A DNA stretch of 64,000 nucleotides from Flavobacteriaceae bacterium UBA1682 (GTDB taxonomy: Bacteria; Bacteroidota; Bacteroidia; Flavobacteriales; Flavobacteriaceae), in contig DCKE01000027.1 in NCBI GenBank assembly GCA_002320285.1, positions 140,272-204,271 on the forward strand. The letters run 5' to 3'. Of this stretch, positions 42,080-50,852 are shown piece by piece. Every line of letters starts with the position of its first letter. The stretch's first letter is position 1. Below the pieces are notes generated by a model that searched no databases, was not told the DNA's origin, and saw only the letters and a list, made by a program, of their open reading frames with translations. Both the position numbers and the translations under genes were made by a program.

Positions 42080-43468
42080 ATGAAAAAAATATTTTATACT
42101 GTTTTCTCACTATTTTTAATTGCTGGTAGTTTAGTTTCTTGTGAAAAGGACGCTTTGGAACCGAATTTATCTGTAGATAGAGATTTAAACGAAAAACCAA
42201 TTGAAACACAAGCTGATTTAAGAGCTGTTCTTACTGGAGCTTATGAAACAATGACACATTATACCTATTACGGTAGAGAAATTATCTTATTTGATGAGGT
42301 GCGTACAGATAACGCATATTCTATTGGATACTCAAACCGTTTTTTAAATGTTAGTCAATTTGGTATTACTGTAAACCACGTGTATCCTGCGGATACTTGG
42401 AAACAAATTTACAAAGTAATAAATTCTTCAAATTTAGCTATAAGTTCTGTTGTAAGTAAAGGCGATAAAGAGGAGATTAATGATTTGATGGGACAAGCTT
42501 ACGCTATTCGTGCCTTAGCACATTTTGATTTGTTGAAGCTTTATGGGCAACAAAACGTTGATCAAAATGCAGATGCTTTAGGGGTACCTTATATCACTAA
42601 GTTTGCAGAATTAGATTCTAAAAGTTATACTCGTTTAAGTGTTAAGGAAAATAGAACTTTAATTTATGCTGATATCGATAAGGCAATTTCTTTGTTGAAA
42701 GAAAATCCTTCTGATGGTGCTTATAGATTAAATATGCAATCTGTTTTAGGACTAAAATCTAGAATAGCATTGTATTTTGCAGCTTTTTTCCCTGGGGATT
42801 ATGCTCTAGTTGTAGACGCAGCAGATAAAGCAATGCAGATGGGTGGTGAAATTATTTCTAAATCTGCTTTTGAAGCTTCATTTAGTTCTGATAGCGCTCA
42901 ACCAAATTCTATTTTTGAATTAGCACAGTCAGGAGTCTTTAATCAAGGAACGAACTCCATATTTTACGTTTACAGTTATGATGGATACGGTGATATTCTA
43001 GTACATCCTGATGTATTAGATTTATTTACTAACCCTGACGATGTTAGAGGTGGAGAAAAAATGATAGCAGAAGATGTTGATGGTGACCTTAGAAATATTG
43101 GAAAATATGCTAAAGTTAGTTCTAGTATTAAAGTAATGCGTTTTGAAGAGTTGTTGTTGAACTACGTAGAAGCTGCTTTTGTTTTAAATAATGGGGATGC
43201 TCAAGCATTGACTTTATTGAATAATTTGGCTACGCAACGTGGTGAAGATGCTTATACAGCTTTAACACTTGACGACATTCGTACAGAAAGAAGAAAAGAG
43301 CTAATCTTTGAAGGTTTCCGTTTTGGCGATATGATGCGTTATAAAATGGGTATTCCAGTGAGTCCAGTTTTGGATAAACCAGTACCTTACGGAGATACCA
43401 AATTGGCTTTTCCTATTCCGCAAAATGAAATTAACGTTTCTAAAATCAAACAAAATAGAGGTTACTAA
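42080..43468 (+). CDS. SusD/RagB family surface lipoprotein
   Basis: The 462-residue lipoprotein (lipobox AGSLVSCEKD) has the SusD fold: N-terminal segment with QTQADLRAVLTGAYETM-like helices, TPR-like helices including LMGQAYAIRALAHFDLLKLYG (typical of the family), and a C-terminal RTERRKELIFEGFRFGDMMRYK region. It forms the substrate-binding lid over the SusC-type transporter encoded immediately upstream. The pair is closed by a strong terminator. Confidence 0.95.
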   Translation: MKKIFYTVFSLFLIAGSLVSCEKDALEPNLSVDRDLNEKPIETQADLRAVLTGAYETMTHYTYYGREIILFDEVRTDNAYSIGYSNRFLNVSQFGITVNHVYPADTWKQIYKVINSSNLAISSVVSKGDKEEINDLMGQAYAIRALAHFDLLKLYGQQNVDQNADALGVPYITKFAELDSKSYTRLSVKENRTLIYADIDKAISLLKENPSDGAYRLNMQSVLGLKSRIALYFAAFFPGDYALVVDAADKAMQMGGEIISKSAFEASFSSDSAQPNSIFELAQSGVFNQGTNSIFYVYSYDGYGDILVHPDVLDLFTNPDDVRGGEKMIAEDVDGDLRNIGKYAKVSSSIKVMRFEELLLNYVEAAFVLNNGDAQALTLLNNLATQRGEDAYTALTLDDIRTERRKELIFEGFRFGDMMRYKMGIPVSPVLDKPVPYGDTKLAFPIPQNEINVSKIKQNRGY

Positions 43469-43504
43469 AAATCGATTTTTTTAGTTTATCTAATCTTTAT
43501 AACT

Positions 43505-43532
43505 AAAAAGCCATCTTCGGATGGCTTTTTTT
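43505..43532 (+). terminator. intrinsic terminator after susD-like gene
   Basis: The perfect stem AAAAAGCCATC / GATGGCTTTTT closes a TTCG tetraloop. Confidence 0.9.
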
Positions 43533-43552
43533 ATTTTATTCAAAAATAAAAT

Positions 43553-43560
43553 TACCTTTG
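43553..43560 (+). promoter_or_regulatory. -7 box (TACCTTTG) upstream of putative porin
   Basis: TACCTTTG matches TAnnTTTG and ends 18 bases before the ATG at 43579. Its last three bases (TTG) are an in-frame alternative start codon, so the box itself argues against that start. Confidence 0.55.
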
Positions 43561-43578
43561 TCTAAACTTAATTCTTCT

Positions 43579-45594
43579 ATGCAAAAGTACCTTTCCGTTT
43601 TATTGATTTTTGTTTCGTTGAACCTTTCGGCTCAAATTGGTAAGAGAGCAACAGCAGTTCGTAGTGCAGATCAACAAGCTTTGGGACAGAATCAACTCAA
43701 TAATAAGAATCAATCAAATACGAAAAATGGCGATAGTAATGACGATAAAAAAGGTATTGTCAAAGATTCAGTGGCACCTATAGCAGATTATAAAATCATC
43801 TCTTTTCGTAATGATACCATTTCGGTGGATACCACTTTAAGTCTCAAAAAGTATTATGCGATGAATTATCTGCGTAAAGATGAATTCGGATTATTGCCTT
43901 TTGCCAACGAAGGACAAACCTATAATGTATTGAATTATGGCGGACAAAAAAACAATGTACTTCCGAGCATGGGATTTACGGCAAAACAATTTAACTATTT
44001 GCAAGTAGAAGATATCAATTATTATGCAGCGCCTACTCCATATACCGATTTGTTTTATCGTTCAGTGAGTAAACAGGGACAGATTTTAGATGCGTTTGTC
44101 ACATTAAATACCAGCAAGAATCTAAATTTTTTCCTTGGTTATAAGGGAATGCGTTCATTGGGAAAATACATCAATCAATTGTCGTCAACTGGAAACTTTA
44201 AACTGGGAGCCAGTTATATATCCGATAACAAGCGTTATTTTTTGCGCACTCATTTAGTAGCTCAAGATATCATGAATCAGGAAAATGGGGGTATAACAGA
44301 TCTCGCCAATTTTGAAAGCAGTGAAGCTCCTTTTGATAAACGCGATCAGCTTAATGTATACTTCCGAGATGTAGAAACCATGTTAAAGGGTAAGCGTTTG
44401 TTTGTCAATCATCAATACCAATTAAATTCTTCGCGATCCAATGGGATTTTATTAACCCATGAATTTATTTATGAAGATAAGTTTTTCAACTATTCCCAAC
44501 CCAATGCAAATGCTGGCGGTATTGTTGGTGAGCCGCTTCGATTTGGAGATTACTTTAAATCGGATATCGATAATAAAACCCGGTATTTTCAATTAAATAA
44601 TAAAGTTGGAGCTGCTTATCAATCGGAGCTCTTAGGCCGATTTGAATTTTTTACTGAATTCTTAAAATACAATTACAGTTATAGAAGTATTGCTGTTATT
44701 GACGACAAACTTATTCCGAATCGCCTGGATAAAAATATTACTTTACTAGGGGGGAAATATACCTATCACAAAAACCAATGGAAGGGGACACTTTTAGTTT
44801 CGAATTCTTTGGGAAATGATGATACAAGTAATATTGAAGCAGATTTGCGATATCATTGGAACTCTCGTGTTCAGATTGATTTTGGATTTCAAAAACTCAA
44901 CAAAAATCCGGATTTAAATTATCAATTATACCAAAGTGATTATGTGAATTACAATTGGTATAATGAGTTCAAAAACGAAAAAATCACACAATTTACTGCT
45001 AGTGCTACAACACCTTGGTTAAATATTTCAGCGAAATATGAGATCATCAACGATAAAATCTATTTTAGTAATACTGCGACAGCGCTCGATGACTATGGAA
45101 TGCCTAAGCAGTTATTTGTTAAACCTACCCAATATGAGGGAACGATAAATTATCTATCGTTACAAGCGAATAAGGATTTGAGACTGGGCAAATGGGGGCT
45201 TGACAACACGATTCTCTATCAAAAAGCAGATCAGTCTAGTAATGTTCTAAACGTGCCGGAAATCGTATTGAGAAGCACCTTATACTATACGGATGCCTTC
45301 TTTGACAAAGCATTAAAATTTCAAACTGGTGTAACGGTAAACTATTTTAGTAGCTATTACGGAAATGATTACAATCCGTTAATCGGTGATTTTTATGTTC
45401 AGGACCAACGTAAAATCGGTAATTATCCTGTGATTGATTATTTTATCAATTTGAAGGTGCGTACGGCTCGAATCTACTTAAAAGCAGAGCATTTCAATTC
45501 CTCGATGACCGGTTATAACTTTTATTCGGCGCCAAACTATCCATACCGTGATTTTATGATTCGATTTGGGTTGGTGTGGAATTTCTTTACCTAA
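43579..45594 (+). CDS. putative porin (outer-membrane beta barrel)
   Basis: The 671-residue protein has a signal peptide (ending LNLSAQ), a low-complexity Asn/Lys/Asp linker (about residues 45-75), then a beta barrel rich in Tyr, Phe and Asn with a terminal aromatic strand (GLVWNFFT). It fits the putative-porin family (PF14121) of Bacteroidota. There is no plug domain, so it is not a TonB receptor. The substrate is unknown. The next gene has its own -7 box, so co-transcription is uncertain. Confidence 0.75.
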   Translation: MQKYLSVLLIFVSLNLSAQIGKRATAVRSADQQALGQNQLNNKNQSNTKNGDSNDDKKGIVKDSVAPIADYKIISFRNDTISVDTTLSLKKYYAMNYLRKDEFGLLPFANEGQTYNVLNYGGQKNNVLPSMGFTAKQFNYLQVEDINYYAAPTPYTDLFYRSVSKQGQILDAFVTLNTSKNLNFFLGYKGMRSLGKYINQLSSTGNFKLGASYISDNKRYFLRTHLVAQDIMNQENGGITDLANFESSEAPFDKRDQLNVYFRDVETMLKGKRLFVNHQYQLNSSRSNGILLTHEFIYEDKFFNYSQPNANAGGIVGEPLRFGDYFKSDIDNKTRYFQLNNKVGAAYQSELLGRFEFFTEFLKYNYSYRSIAVIDDKLIPNRLDKNITLLGGKYTYHKNQWKGTLLVSNSLGNDDTSNIEADLRYHWNSRVQIDFGFQKLNKNPDLNYQLYQSDYVNYNWYNEFKNEKITQFTASATTPWLNISAKYEIINDKIYFSNTATALDDYGMPKQLFVKPTQYEGTINYLSLQANKDLRLGKWGLDNTILYQKADQSSNVLNVPEIVLRSTLYYTDAFFDKALKFQTGVTVNYFSSYYGNDYNPLIGDFYVQDQRKIGNYPVIDYFINLKVRTARIYLKAEHFNSSMTGYNFYSAPNYPYRDFMIRFGLVWNFFT

Positions 45595-45733
45595 ACGGAG
45601 TTTAGATTAGTAGAGATTTTTCGGCATACCTTTTTATTTTCAATGATCAATCGGAAAAGGTCGGAATCCTTACGCTTAAAGCTAAAACTACTAGAATTAT
45701 CAATTCTATAACAATAAGAAGTACCGCAATCTT

Positions 45734-45741
45734 TATCTTTG
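45734..45741 (+). promoter_or_regulatory. -7 box (TATCTTTG) upstream of CBS-domain gene
   Basis: TATCTTTG matches TAnnTTTG and ends 32 bases before the ATG at 45774. It overlaps an in-frame GTG that would otherwise be an earlier start. Confidence 0.5.
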
Positions 45742-45773
45742 TGGTGCTTTGGATTATTATTAAATCACTCAAC

Positions 45774-47132
45774 ATGAAATACGCAAAAAATATACTAGAG
45801 ACCATTGGAAATACGCCATTGGTGCAATTAAATAGAGTAATAGAAAATATACCTGCCTTAGTCTTAGCAAAGGTAGAAACCTTTAATCCAGGGAATTCTA
45901 TCAAAGATCGTATGGCGGTTAAAATGATTGCCGATGCAGAAGCTGATGGTCGTTTAAAACCGGGTGGAACTATCATCGAAGGGACTTCGGGCAATACAGG
46001 TATGGGATTAGCTTTGGCAGCGATCGTGAAGGGATATAAACTAATTTGCGTGATCTCTGATAAACAATCCAAAGAAAAAATGGATATACTACGCGCTGTA
46101 GGTGCGGAAGTAGTGGTTTGTCCAACAGATGTAGAACCGGATGATCCGCGTTCTTATTACTCCGTATCCAAGAGACTGGCAGAAGAAACACCCAATGCAT
46201 GGTATGTCAATCAATACGATAACCCGTCGAATGCCTTAGCGCATTACGAGCAAACAGGTCCAGAGATTTGGGAGCAAACCGATGGGAAAATCACGCATTT
46301 TATTTCAGGTGTAGGTACGGGAGGTACGATATCTGGTACGGCAAAATACTTAAAGGAAAAGAATCCAAACATCAAAATTTGGGGCATAGATACTTATGGG
46401 TCGGTATTTAAAAAGTATCATGAAACTGGAATCTTCGATGAAAATGAGGTTTACTCCTACGTGACTGAAGGAATCGGAGAAGATATACTTCCTAAAAATG
46501 TTGATTTTTCATTAATTGACGGATTTACGAAGGTTACCGATAAAGACGCAGCGGTATATACGAGAAAAATCGCATTAGAAGAAGGTATATTTGTAGGTAA
46601 TTCTGCCGGTGCTGCAATCAAAGGGATGTTGCAATTGCAAGAACATTTTACTGCAGACGATGTCGTTGTTGTCTTATTTCACGATAGTGGAAGCCGTTAT
46701 GTAGGTAAGATGTTTAACGATGATTGGATGCGTGCGCAGGGTTATTTGGAAGAGAAAGTAGTGTTGGCTAAAGACCTTATCGAATCTCATAAGGACAAAC
46801 CTTTAGTTATAGTTCGAACGGAAGAATTGGTGTCTCATGCGATTTTACGTATGCATAAATTCAATATCTCTCAAATACCGGTTATTGATAGTAGTGGTTT
46901 TGTAGGCTCTGTAGACGAAACGGATTTGTTTCAAAGTTATTTGATCAATAAAGATATCGCTGATAAGCCAATTCGCGAGGTGATGGGCAAAGCGTATCCT
47001 ATAGTTGAGGAAGATACTCCGGTGGAAAAAGTGTCTCCGCTATTCCAGGAGCATGCGGCAGTATTATTACAAACAAAAGATGGTAAGTACAATATTATAA
47101 CAAAACACGATATAATCAATTCGATTCAGTAA
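45774..47132 (+). CDS. PLP-dependent cystathionine beta-synthase / cysteine synthase-like enzyme with CBS domains
   Basis: The 452-residue enzyme has an N-terminal cysteine synthase/CBS fold (about residues 1-320). The PLP lysine is K44 in NPGNSIKDRM, the substrate loop is EGTSGNTGMGLA, and the phosphate loop is GVGTGGTISG. Two C-terminal CBS domains (about residues 335-450) probably bind a regulatory nucleotide or S-adenosylmethionine. It likely makes cystathionine from serine and homocysteine, or cysteine by sulfhydration. I start at the ATG because the upstream GTG overlaps the promoter box. Confidence 0.9.
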   Translation: MKYAKNILETIGNTPLVQLNRVIENIPALVLAKVETFNPGNSIKDRMAVKMIADAEADGRLKPGGTIIEGTSGNTGMGLALAAIVKGYKLICVISDKQSKEKMDILRAVGAEVVVCPTDVEPDDPRSYYSVSKRLAEETPNAWYVNQYDNPSNALAHYEQTGPEIWEQTDGKITHFISGVGTGGTISGTAKYLKEKNPNIKIWGIDTYGSVFKKYHETGIFDENEVYSYVTEGIGEDILPKNVDFSLIDGFTKVTDKDAAVYTRKIALEEGIFVGNSAGAAIKGMLQLQEHFTADDVVVVLFHDSGSRYVGKMFNDDWMRAQGYLEEKVVLAKDLIESHKDKPLVIVRTEELVSHAILRMHKFNISQIPVIDSSGFVGSVDETDLFQSYLINKDIADKPIREVMGKAYPIVEEDTPVEKVSPLFQEHAAVLLQTKDGKYNIITKHDIINSIQ

Positions 47133-47150
47133 CGGTGTTTTCTTTATTAA

Positions 47151-47182
47151 AAAAGCCCTAAGATTAATTCTTAGGGCTTTTC
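47151..47182. terminator. bidirectional terminator between CBS and PNGase F-like genes
   Basis: The perfect stem AAAAGCCCTAAGA / TCTTAGGGCTTTT with a 5-base loop lies between the convergent genes. The heptamer repeat array lies between it and the PNGase stop codon. Confidence 0.88.
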
Positions 47183-47205
47183 TCATTTACCAACGACTAC
47201 TAATC

Positions 47206-47282
47206 ACTTGTTACTGATTACTTGTTACTGATTACTTGTTACTTGTTACTTGTTACTTGTTACTGATTACTTGTTACTGATT
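47206..47282. repeat. heptamer tandem repeat array, 11 units
   Basis: Eleven uninterrupted 7-base units of two types, A = ACTTGTT and B = ACTGATT, in the order A B A B A A A A B A B. On the minus strand the array begins within the last codons of the PNGase F-like gene and provides its stop codon (TAA); the units carry stops in this frame. Such arrays can expand and contract. It is far too short-period to be CRISPR. Confidence 0.92.
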
Positions 47283-48962
47283 ACTCAAAAGAACTCCCGA
47301 CACATTCCATGAGCTAAAGCTGCTTCCTTGTGAGGCTCCTTGATCTATTTTTATTTGGATTTTATGTTTGCCAACAGCTAAATCGCCAAGCGTTATCGTC
47401 ATCGGATAGGTTACTGTCCCCGGGCACCAATTTGATCGACTTAGGTCGGAAGAGGAGAGTCCATTTTTGAAGTTTCCAGAAGCGGGATTCATCAGGCGAT
47501 AAGAGCCACAATCGTCCCGCCATGGAATAGTTGTATGAATGTGTTTTCCGTCTAAGTAAATTTTATTTTGTTTCGGGTTGAATTCGTCTCCAGATTCCCA
47601 GCCCCCGTGACCGGTTGTAACATATCGCAATTGCGCCTGATTAACGGGCTGTTCCAATTCAAACTCTACAACCAGACCTTTCTCTGCGCTAAACATCGTC
47701 GCGTATTCCTGTCCGTCCATTTCTAAAGTATTTAGTGTATTGAATAACGGCATGATAAAAGTGGATTCTTCCGTATTGGAGGTATTGGGGTGTATGGTGA
47801 TGTTAGCACTTACCTTATGGCCACCTGAATCATAATTTCCGATAAACATGCCGATATAGATTTCTCTGTCTTTTAGCAACGGTGCAAAAGCGGTAATCTC
47901 TTGTCTATAATGAGCAGTTGGACTCCAGTTTTTATCTTTAATTTGGACATCGTTATACTTGCCGATTCCAAAAGGAGTGAAAAAACGCATCAATTCTATT
48001 GGAGGATTATAAAGCGGGGTCGCAACGACGCCCTGATATTTCCGGCCATTTCCACCCTGGTATACAGGAAGTAAATCGATGTTGTTTTTCAAGGCATCCA
48101 AAAAGGAAATGGTGTTAAAATTGGGGATGATAAATACACTAGCTGTTCGGTCATAAGCATCACCTAGTGAAGACTGTGTGACATCGAGAAATAGTTGACT
48201 TCCCGTTTTATAGTTGGGAATCTTTATTTTTCGCACGATAACCGTTCCCTTTGCATAGCGGAATACACTGTCGTTAGAGTTAGGAATCTTAGTGTAATTT
48301 ATAATCTCATTCTTAAAAAGGGGAATGGTGATAAAACGACTCAGCCATATTTTTTGCTGATAGGTAAGCGCATCGAAAAGTGGAGTACTATTTAGTTTAA
48401 TATGACTATCTATATCGAACGGTATGTTTTTGTTGATTTTAGATGCTGTAATCTTGTACTCTTTATTTCGGGTCATTTCTAAAACCAGACCTAAAGAGGA
48501 CCCCAGAAAATTTGGACCTCCTTTCACGGGTACTTCATTGGTAAACCACAATTCAATCGCATTGGAATTTACAGTAATGGTGGCTTTTTTACACAAATAA
48601 CCTTGTATGCGTTTTGTCTGGCTTGTAAGGGTGTATTTTGAGGCATCATCCAAGTGGTTTTCAACAGTTCCCAATCGCTCTCGCAAGTTTAACTGCGATA
48701 GGTTATAGCGTTGTTTTTTACTGTGATCCATGTAAAATTCTTCTACCGGAAAGGTACCCGGCCTTTTCTCGAATTCTTTTAATGTAGTCAATAGAGTTTG
48801 CTTTTCATTGGCAATGACCAAAATTGGATTTTCAAAGTCTATAGCTTTGCCGTGATCAAAGGTTTGGTATTCTATGGTATAATTATGGGGTGATTTTTGG
48901 GCTAGACAAGGTAAGGTAAGGACTCCGATAAAAAGCGTAATGATAAGGGAATAGTATTTCAT
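47274..48962 (-). CDS. PNGase F homologue (N-glycan amidase) with GLPGLI-like N-terminal domain
   Basis: The 562-residue secreted protein has a signal peptide ending in CLAQ. The N-terminal 180 or so residues resemble the GLPGLI family (NYTIEYQTF start; GGPNFLGSSLGLVLEM core). The rest matches PNGase F: GHGGWESGDEFNPKQNKIYLDG, PWRDDCGSYRL, NPASGNF, NGLSSSDLSRSNWCPGT and GSSFSSWNVSG. PNGase F removes intact N-glycans from glycoproteins by cleaving the Asn-GlcNAc amide. The extra N-terminal domain fits the type II enzyme of Elizabethkingia. The final residues and stop codon come from a tandem repeat. Confidence 0.9.
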   Translation of the reverse strand: MKYYSLIITLFIGVLTLPCLAQKSPHNYTIEYQTFDHGKAIDFENPILVIANEKQTLLTTLKEFEKRPGTFPVEEFYMDHSKKQRYNLSQLNLRERLGTVENHLDDASKYTLTSQTKRIQGYLCKKATITVNSNAIELWFTNEVPVKGGPNFLGSSLGLVLEMTRNKEYKITASKINKNIPFDIDSHIKLNSTPLFDALTYQQKIWLSRFITIPLFKNEIINYTKIPNSNDSVFRYAKGTVIVRKIKIPNYKTGSQLFLDVTQSSLGDAYDRTASVFIIPNFNTISFLDALKNNIDLLPVYQGGNGRKYQGVVATPLYNPPIELMRFFTPFGIGKYNDVQIKDKNWSPTAHYRQEITAFAPLLKDREIYIGMFIGNYDSGGHKVSANITIHPNTSNTEESTFIMPLFNTLNTLEMDGQEYATMFSAEKGLVVEFELEQPVNQAQLRYVTTGHGGWESGDEFNPKQNKIYLDGKHIHTTIPWRDDCGSYRLMNPASGNFKNGLSSSDLSRSNWCPGTVTYPMTITLGDLAVGKHKIQIKIDQGASQGSSFSSWNVSGVLLSNQ

Positions 48963-49053
48963 GAAAGGGGTGAAATTTGTAGATGCTTATAAAAAAGCAT
49001 AAAAATATTAAATTTTTTTCAATATATTAGATCGAGTTGATAATTAAGGAGTT

Positions 49054-50334
49054 ATGAAGGAGGTCTTTTTACATTATATTTGGCAATATAAACTGTTCAT
49101 TTTTACGGATTTAGTAACTGAACAAGGAGAACGATTGCACATTATTCGATCAGGGGAATATGCACAACGGGCGGGTCCTGATTTCTTTAACAGCCTCATC
49201 GTGATAGGCAATCAGAAATGGGCAGGCAATATTGAGATACATGTTAAAGCGTCAGATTGGTATTTGCATCGCCATGAGCAGGATGAGAATTACAACAATG
49301 TGATTTTACATGTGGTTTGGGATTACGACATACCGGTATTGAGAAAAGATCAAAGTCAAATCCCCGTTTTAGTACTTTCAAAGTATGTCGATCATCAATT
49401 GCTGAGCAGATACGAAATCTTGAGTCAACAAAAAAAATGGATTTACTGTGAAGATTTTATTGGCAAGATGGATGTTTTTAAACGTGATAAATGGTTAGAA
49501 ACTTTGTTTTTCGAGCGGCTGGAAAGCAAGGTGGAGCCCATCAAAAAGTGGATTAATGAAACCAAGACTGATTGGGAAAGGGTTTTCTTTTGTCAGATAG
49601 CACAGGGTTTCGGTTTAAATGCCAACGGCAATATCTTTCTGAATATGGCTAAAAGTTTGCCGATAAAGGTTATTCAAAAAGAACGCATTTGGATTGAAAA
49701 TCTCGAGGCTATTTTTTTTGGAAAAACAAATATCATCATGGCCATTAATGAAGATGCCTATAGTAAAAACCTTTGGAAGACCTGGAGTTTCTTGTCTCAA
49801 AAGTATCAACTTAGCGCAATAGAATTAGAACAGCTCCACTATTTTAAATTGCGACCCGACAATTTTCCTACTATTCGTTTGTCTCAATTGGCAAGTCTAT
49901 TAAATAAGTATTCAAGTTTGTTTGATGCGATTCTTAGTTGTAAGAAAAAAGAAGATTTCTATAGGGTTTTCGATGTAAAGGCAACGGAATATTGGACTGA
50001 TCATTATGTATTGGATAAAATGAGTCCTTCGAAAATTAAAAGGACTACCAAAGCTTTTATTGATCTATTAATTATTAACACCGTGATCCCTTTGACTTAT
50101 GTTTACCATCAAAATAAAGGAGAGGATTGTTCTGAGTTTATTTTAGACTTAATCAGTAGTTTGAAACCGGAGAAAAATAGAATTATTGATAATTTCTCAC
50201 AACTCGGATTAGACGTTAAAAATGCTTTTGATACGCAGGCACTTCTAGAACTTAAGAAGAACTATTGTGATGCTAAAAAGTGTTTACACTGTGGGGTAGG
50301 TCGCGATTACTTGTATACAGACTATGACAATTAA
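49054..50334 (+). CDS. DUF2851 family protein
   Basis: The 426-residue protein matches DUF2851 of Bacteroidota. The N-terminal part reads FLHYIWQYKLF, then GRRAGPDFF-like (here QRAGPDFFNSLIVIG) and GNIEIHVKASDWYLHRH, which is family-typical. The C-terminus has a CDAKKCLHCGVG cysteine cluster that could bind a metal. There is no signal peptide. The function is unknown; the GNIEIH and HEQDENYNNVILHVVWDYD stretches suggest a nuclease-like core, but that is only an impression. Confidence 0.85.
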   Translation: MKEVFLHYIWQYKLFIFTDLVTEQGERLHIIRSGEYAQRAGPDFFNSLIVIGNQKWAGNIEIHVKASDWYLHRHEQDENYNNVILHVVWDYDIPVLRKDQSQIPVLVLSKYVDHQLLSRYEILSQQKKWIYCEDFIGKMDVFKRDKWLETLFFERLESKVEPIKKWINETKTDWERVFFCQIAQGFGLNANGNIFLNMAKSLPIKVIQKERIWIENLEAIFFGKTNIIMAINEDAYSKNLWKTWSFLSQKYQLSAIELEQLHYFKLRPDNFPTIRLSQLASLLNKYSSLFDAILSCKKKEDFYRVFDVKATEYWTDHYVLDKMSPSKIKRTTKAFIDLLIINTVIPLTYVYHQNKGEDCSEFILDLISSLKPEKNRIIDNFSQLGLDVKNAFDTQALLELKKNYCDAKKCLHCGVGRDYLYTDYDN

Positions 50335-50524
50335 ATATTGCAGCATTAGTGAGATAGATGGTAAGTTTTTCTTGATCTGATAATGAGATAAGTCTGGTGT
50401 AAATCTTCAGACAGTTGTGGTACTGTAATTCCTTCAGTAGCATTTTTGCTTCAGATCAAAGCGGGATTAATTTTAAAATCAACTTGAAGTAAGAGTACAA
50501 CGATGTTACTTGGAGGTAATTACT

Positions 50525-50532
50525 TATATTTG
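50525..50532 (+). promoter_or_regulatory. -7 box (TATATTTG) upstream of PspC-like gene
   Basis: TATATTTG matches TAnnTTTG and ends 18 bases before the ATG at 50551. This supports that ATG over in-frame starts further upstream. Confidence 0.5.
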
Positions 50533-50550
50533 TACATTAACACAAGAGAG

Positions 50551-50772
50551 ATGATAAATAATATTCGTTATTTTTTTGAAAAACATGGTTTTCGGGTTTC
50601 CTCTCGTTTAGCCGATCGTATTGGTATGCGTACCAGTAGCGTGCGTTTCTTTTTTATTTACTTGTCTTTTTTTACGTTAGGGTTGGCTTTCGCCTTTTAT
50701 CTTACTTTAGCCTTTATCGTTCGCATCAAAGATTTGGTGTATACCAAGCGCAGTTCTGTTTTTGATCTGTAA
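50551..50772 (+). CDS. PspC-like small membrane protein
   Basis: The 73-residue protein has a short basic N-terminus and a hydrophobic core (about residues 32-55). It follows the PspC pattern, with FRVSSRLADRIGMRTSSVRFFFIYLS aligned to the family's SGVCAGLAEYFGIDPTLVRL segment. PspC domains sense or respond to membrane stress in other bacteria; here there are no other phage-shock genes nearby. An upstream in-frame start exists at 50503, but the promoter box lies between the two, so I use 50551. Confidence 0.75.
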   Translation: MINNIRYFFEKHGFRVSSRLADRIGMRTSSVRFFFIYLSFFTLGLAFAFYLTLAFIVRIKDLVYTKRSSVFDL

Positions 50773-50852
50773 AATCTATTTCGATTAAATATTTTTATTA
50801 TATTTAAGTCTCTAAACAAAACTAGCCAGTTGTGAAATAGGAGTTGTGAAAA

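Noticed and set aside
45647..46072. A 141-codon open frame on the minus strand overlapping the CBS-domain gene start
   Set aside because: It overlaps conserved cysteine synthase-like sequence on the other strand and shows no recognisable domain.
47206..47282. Possible CRISPR array
   Set aside because: The repeat unit is 7 bases with no unique spacers; it is a simple tandem array.
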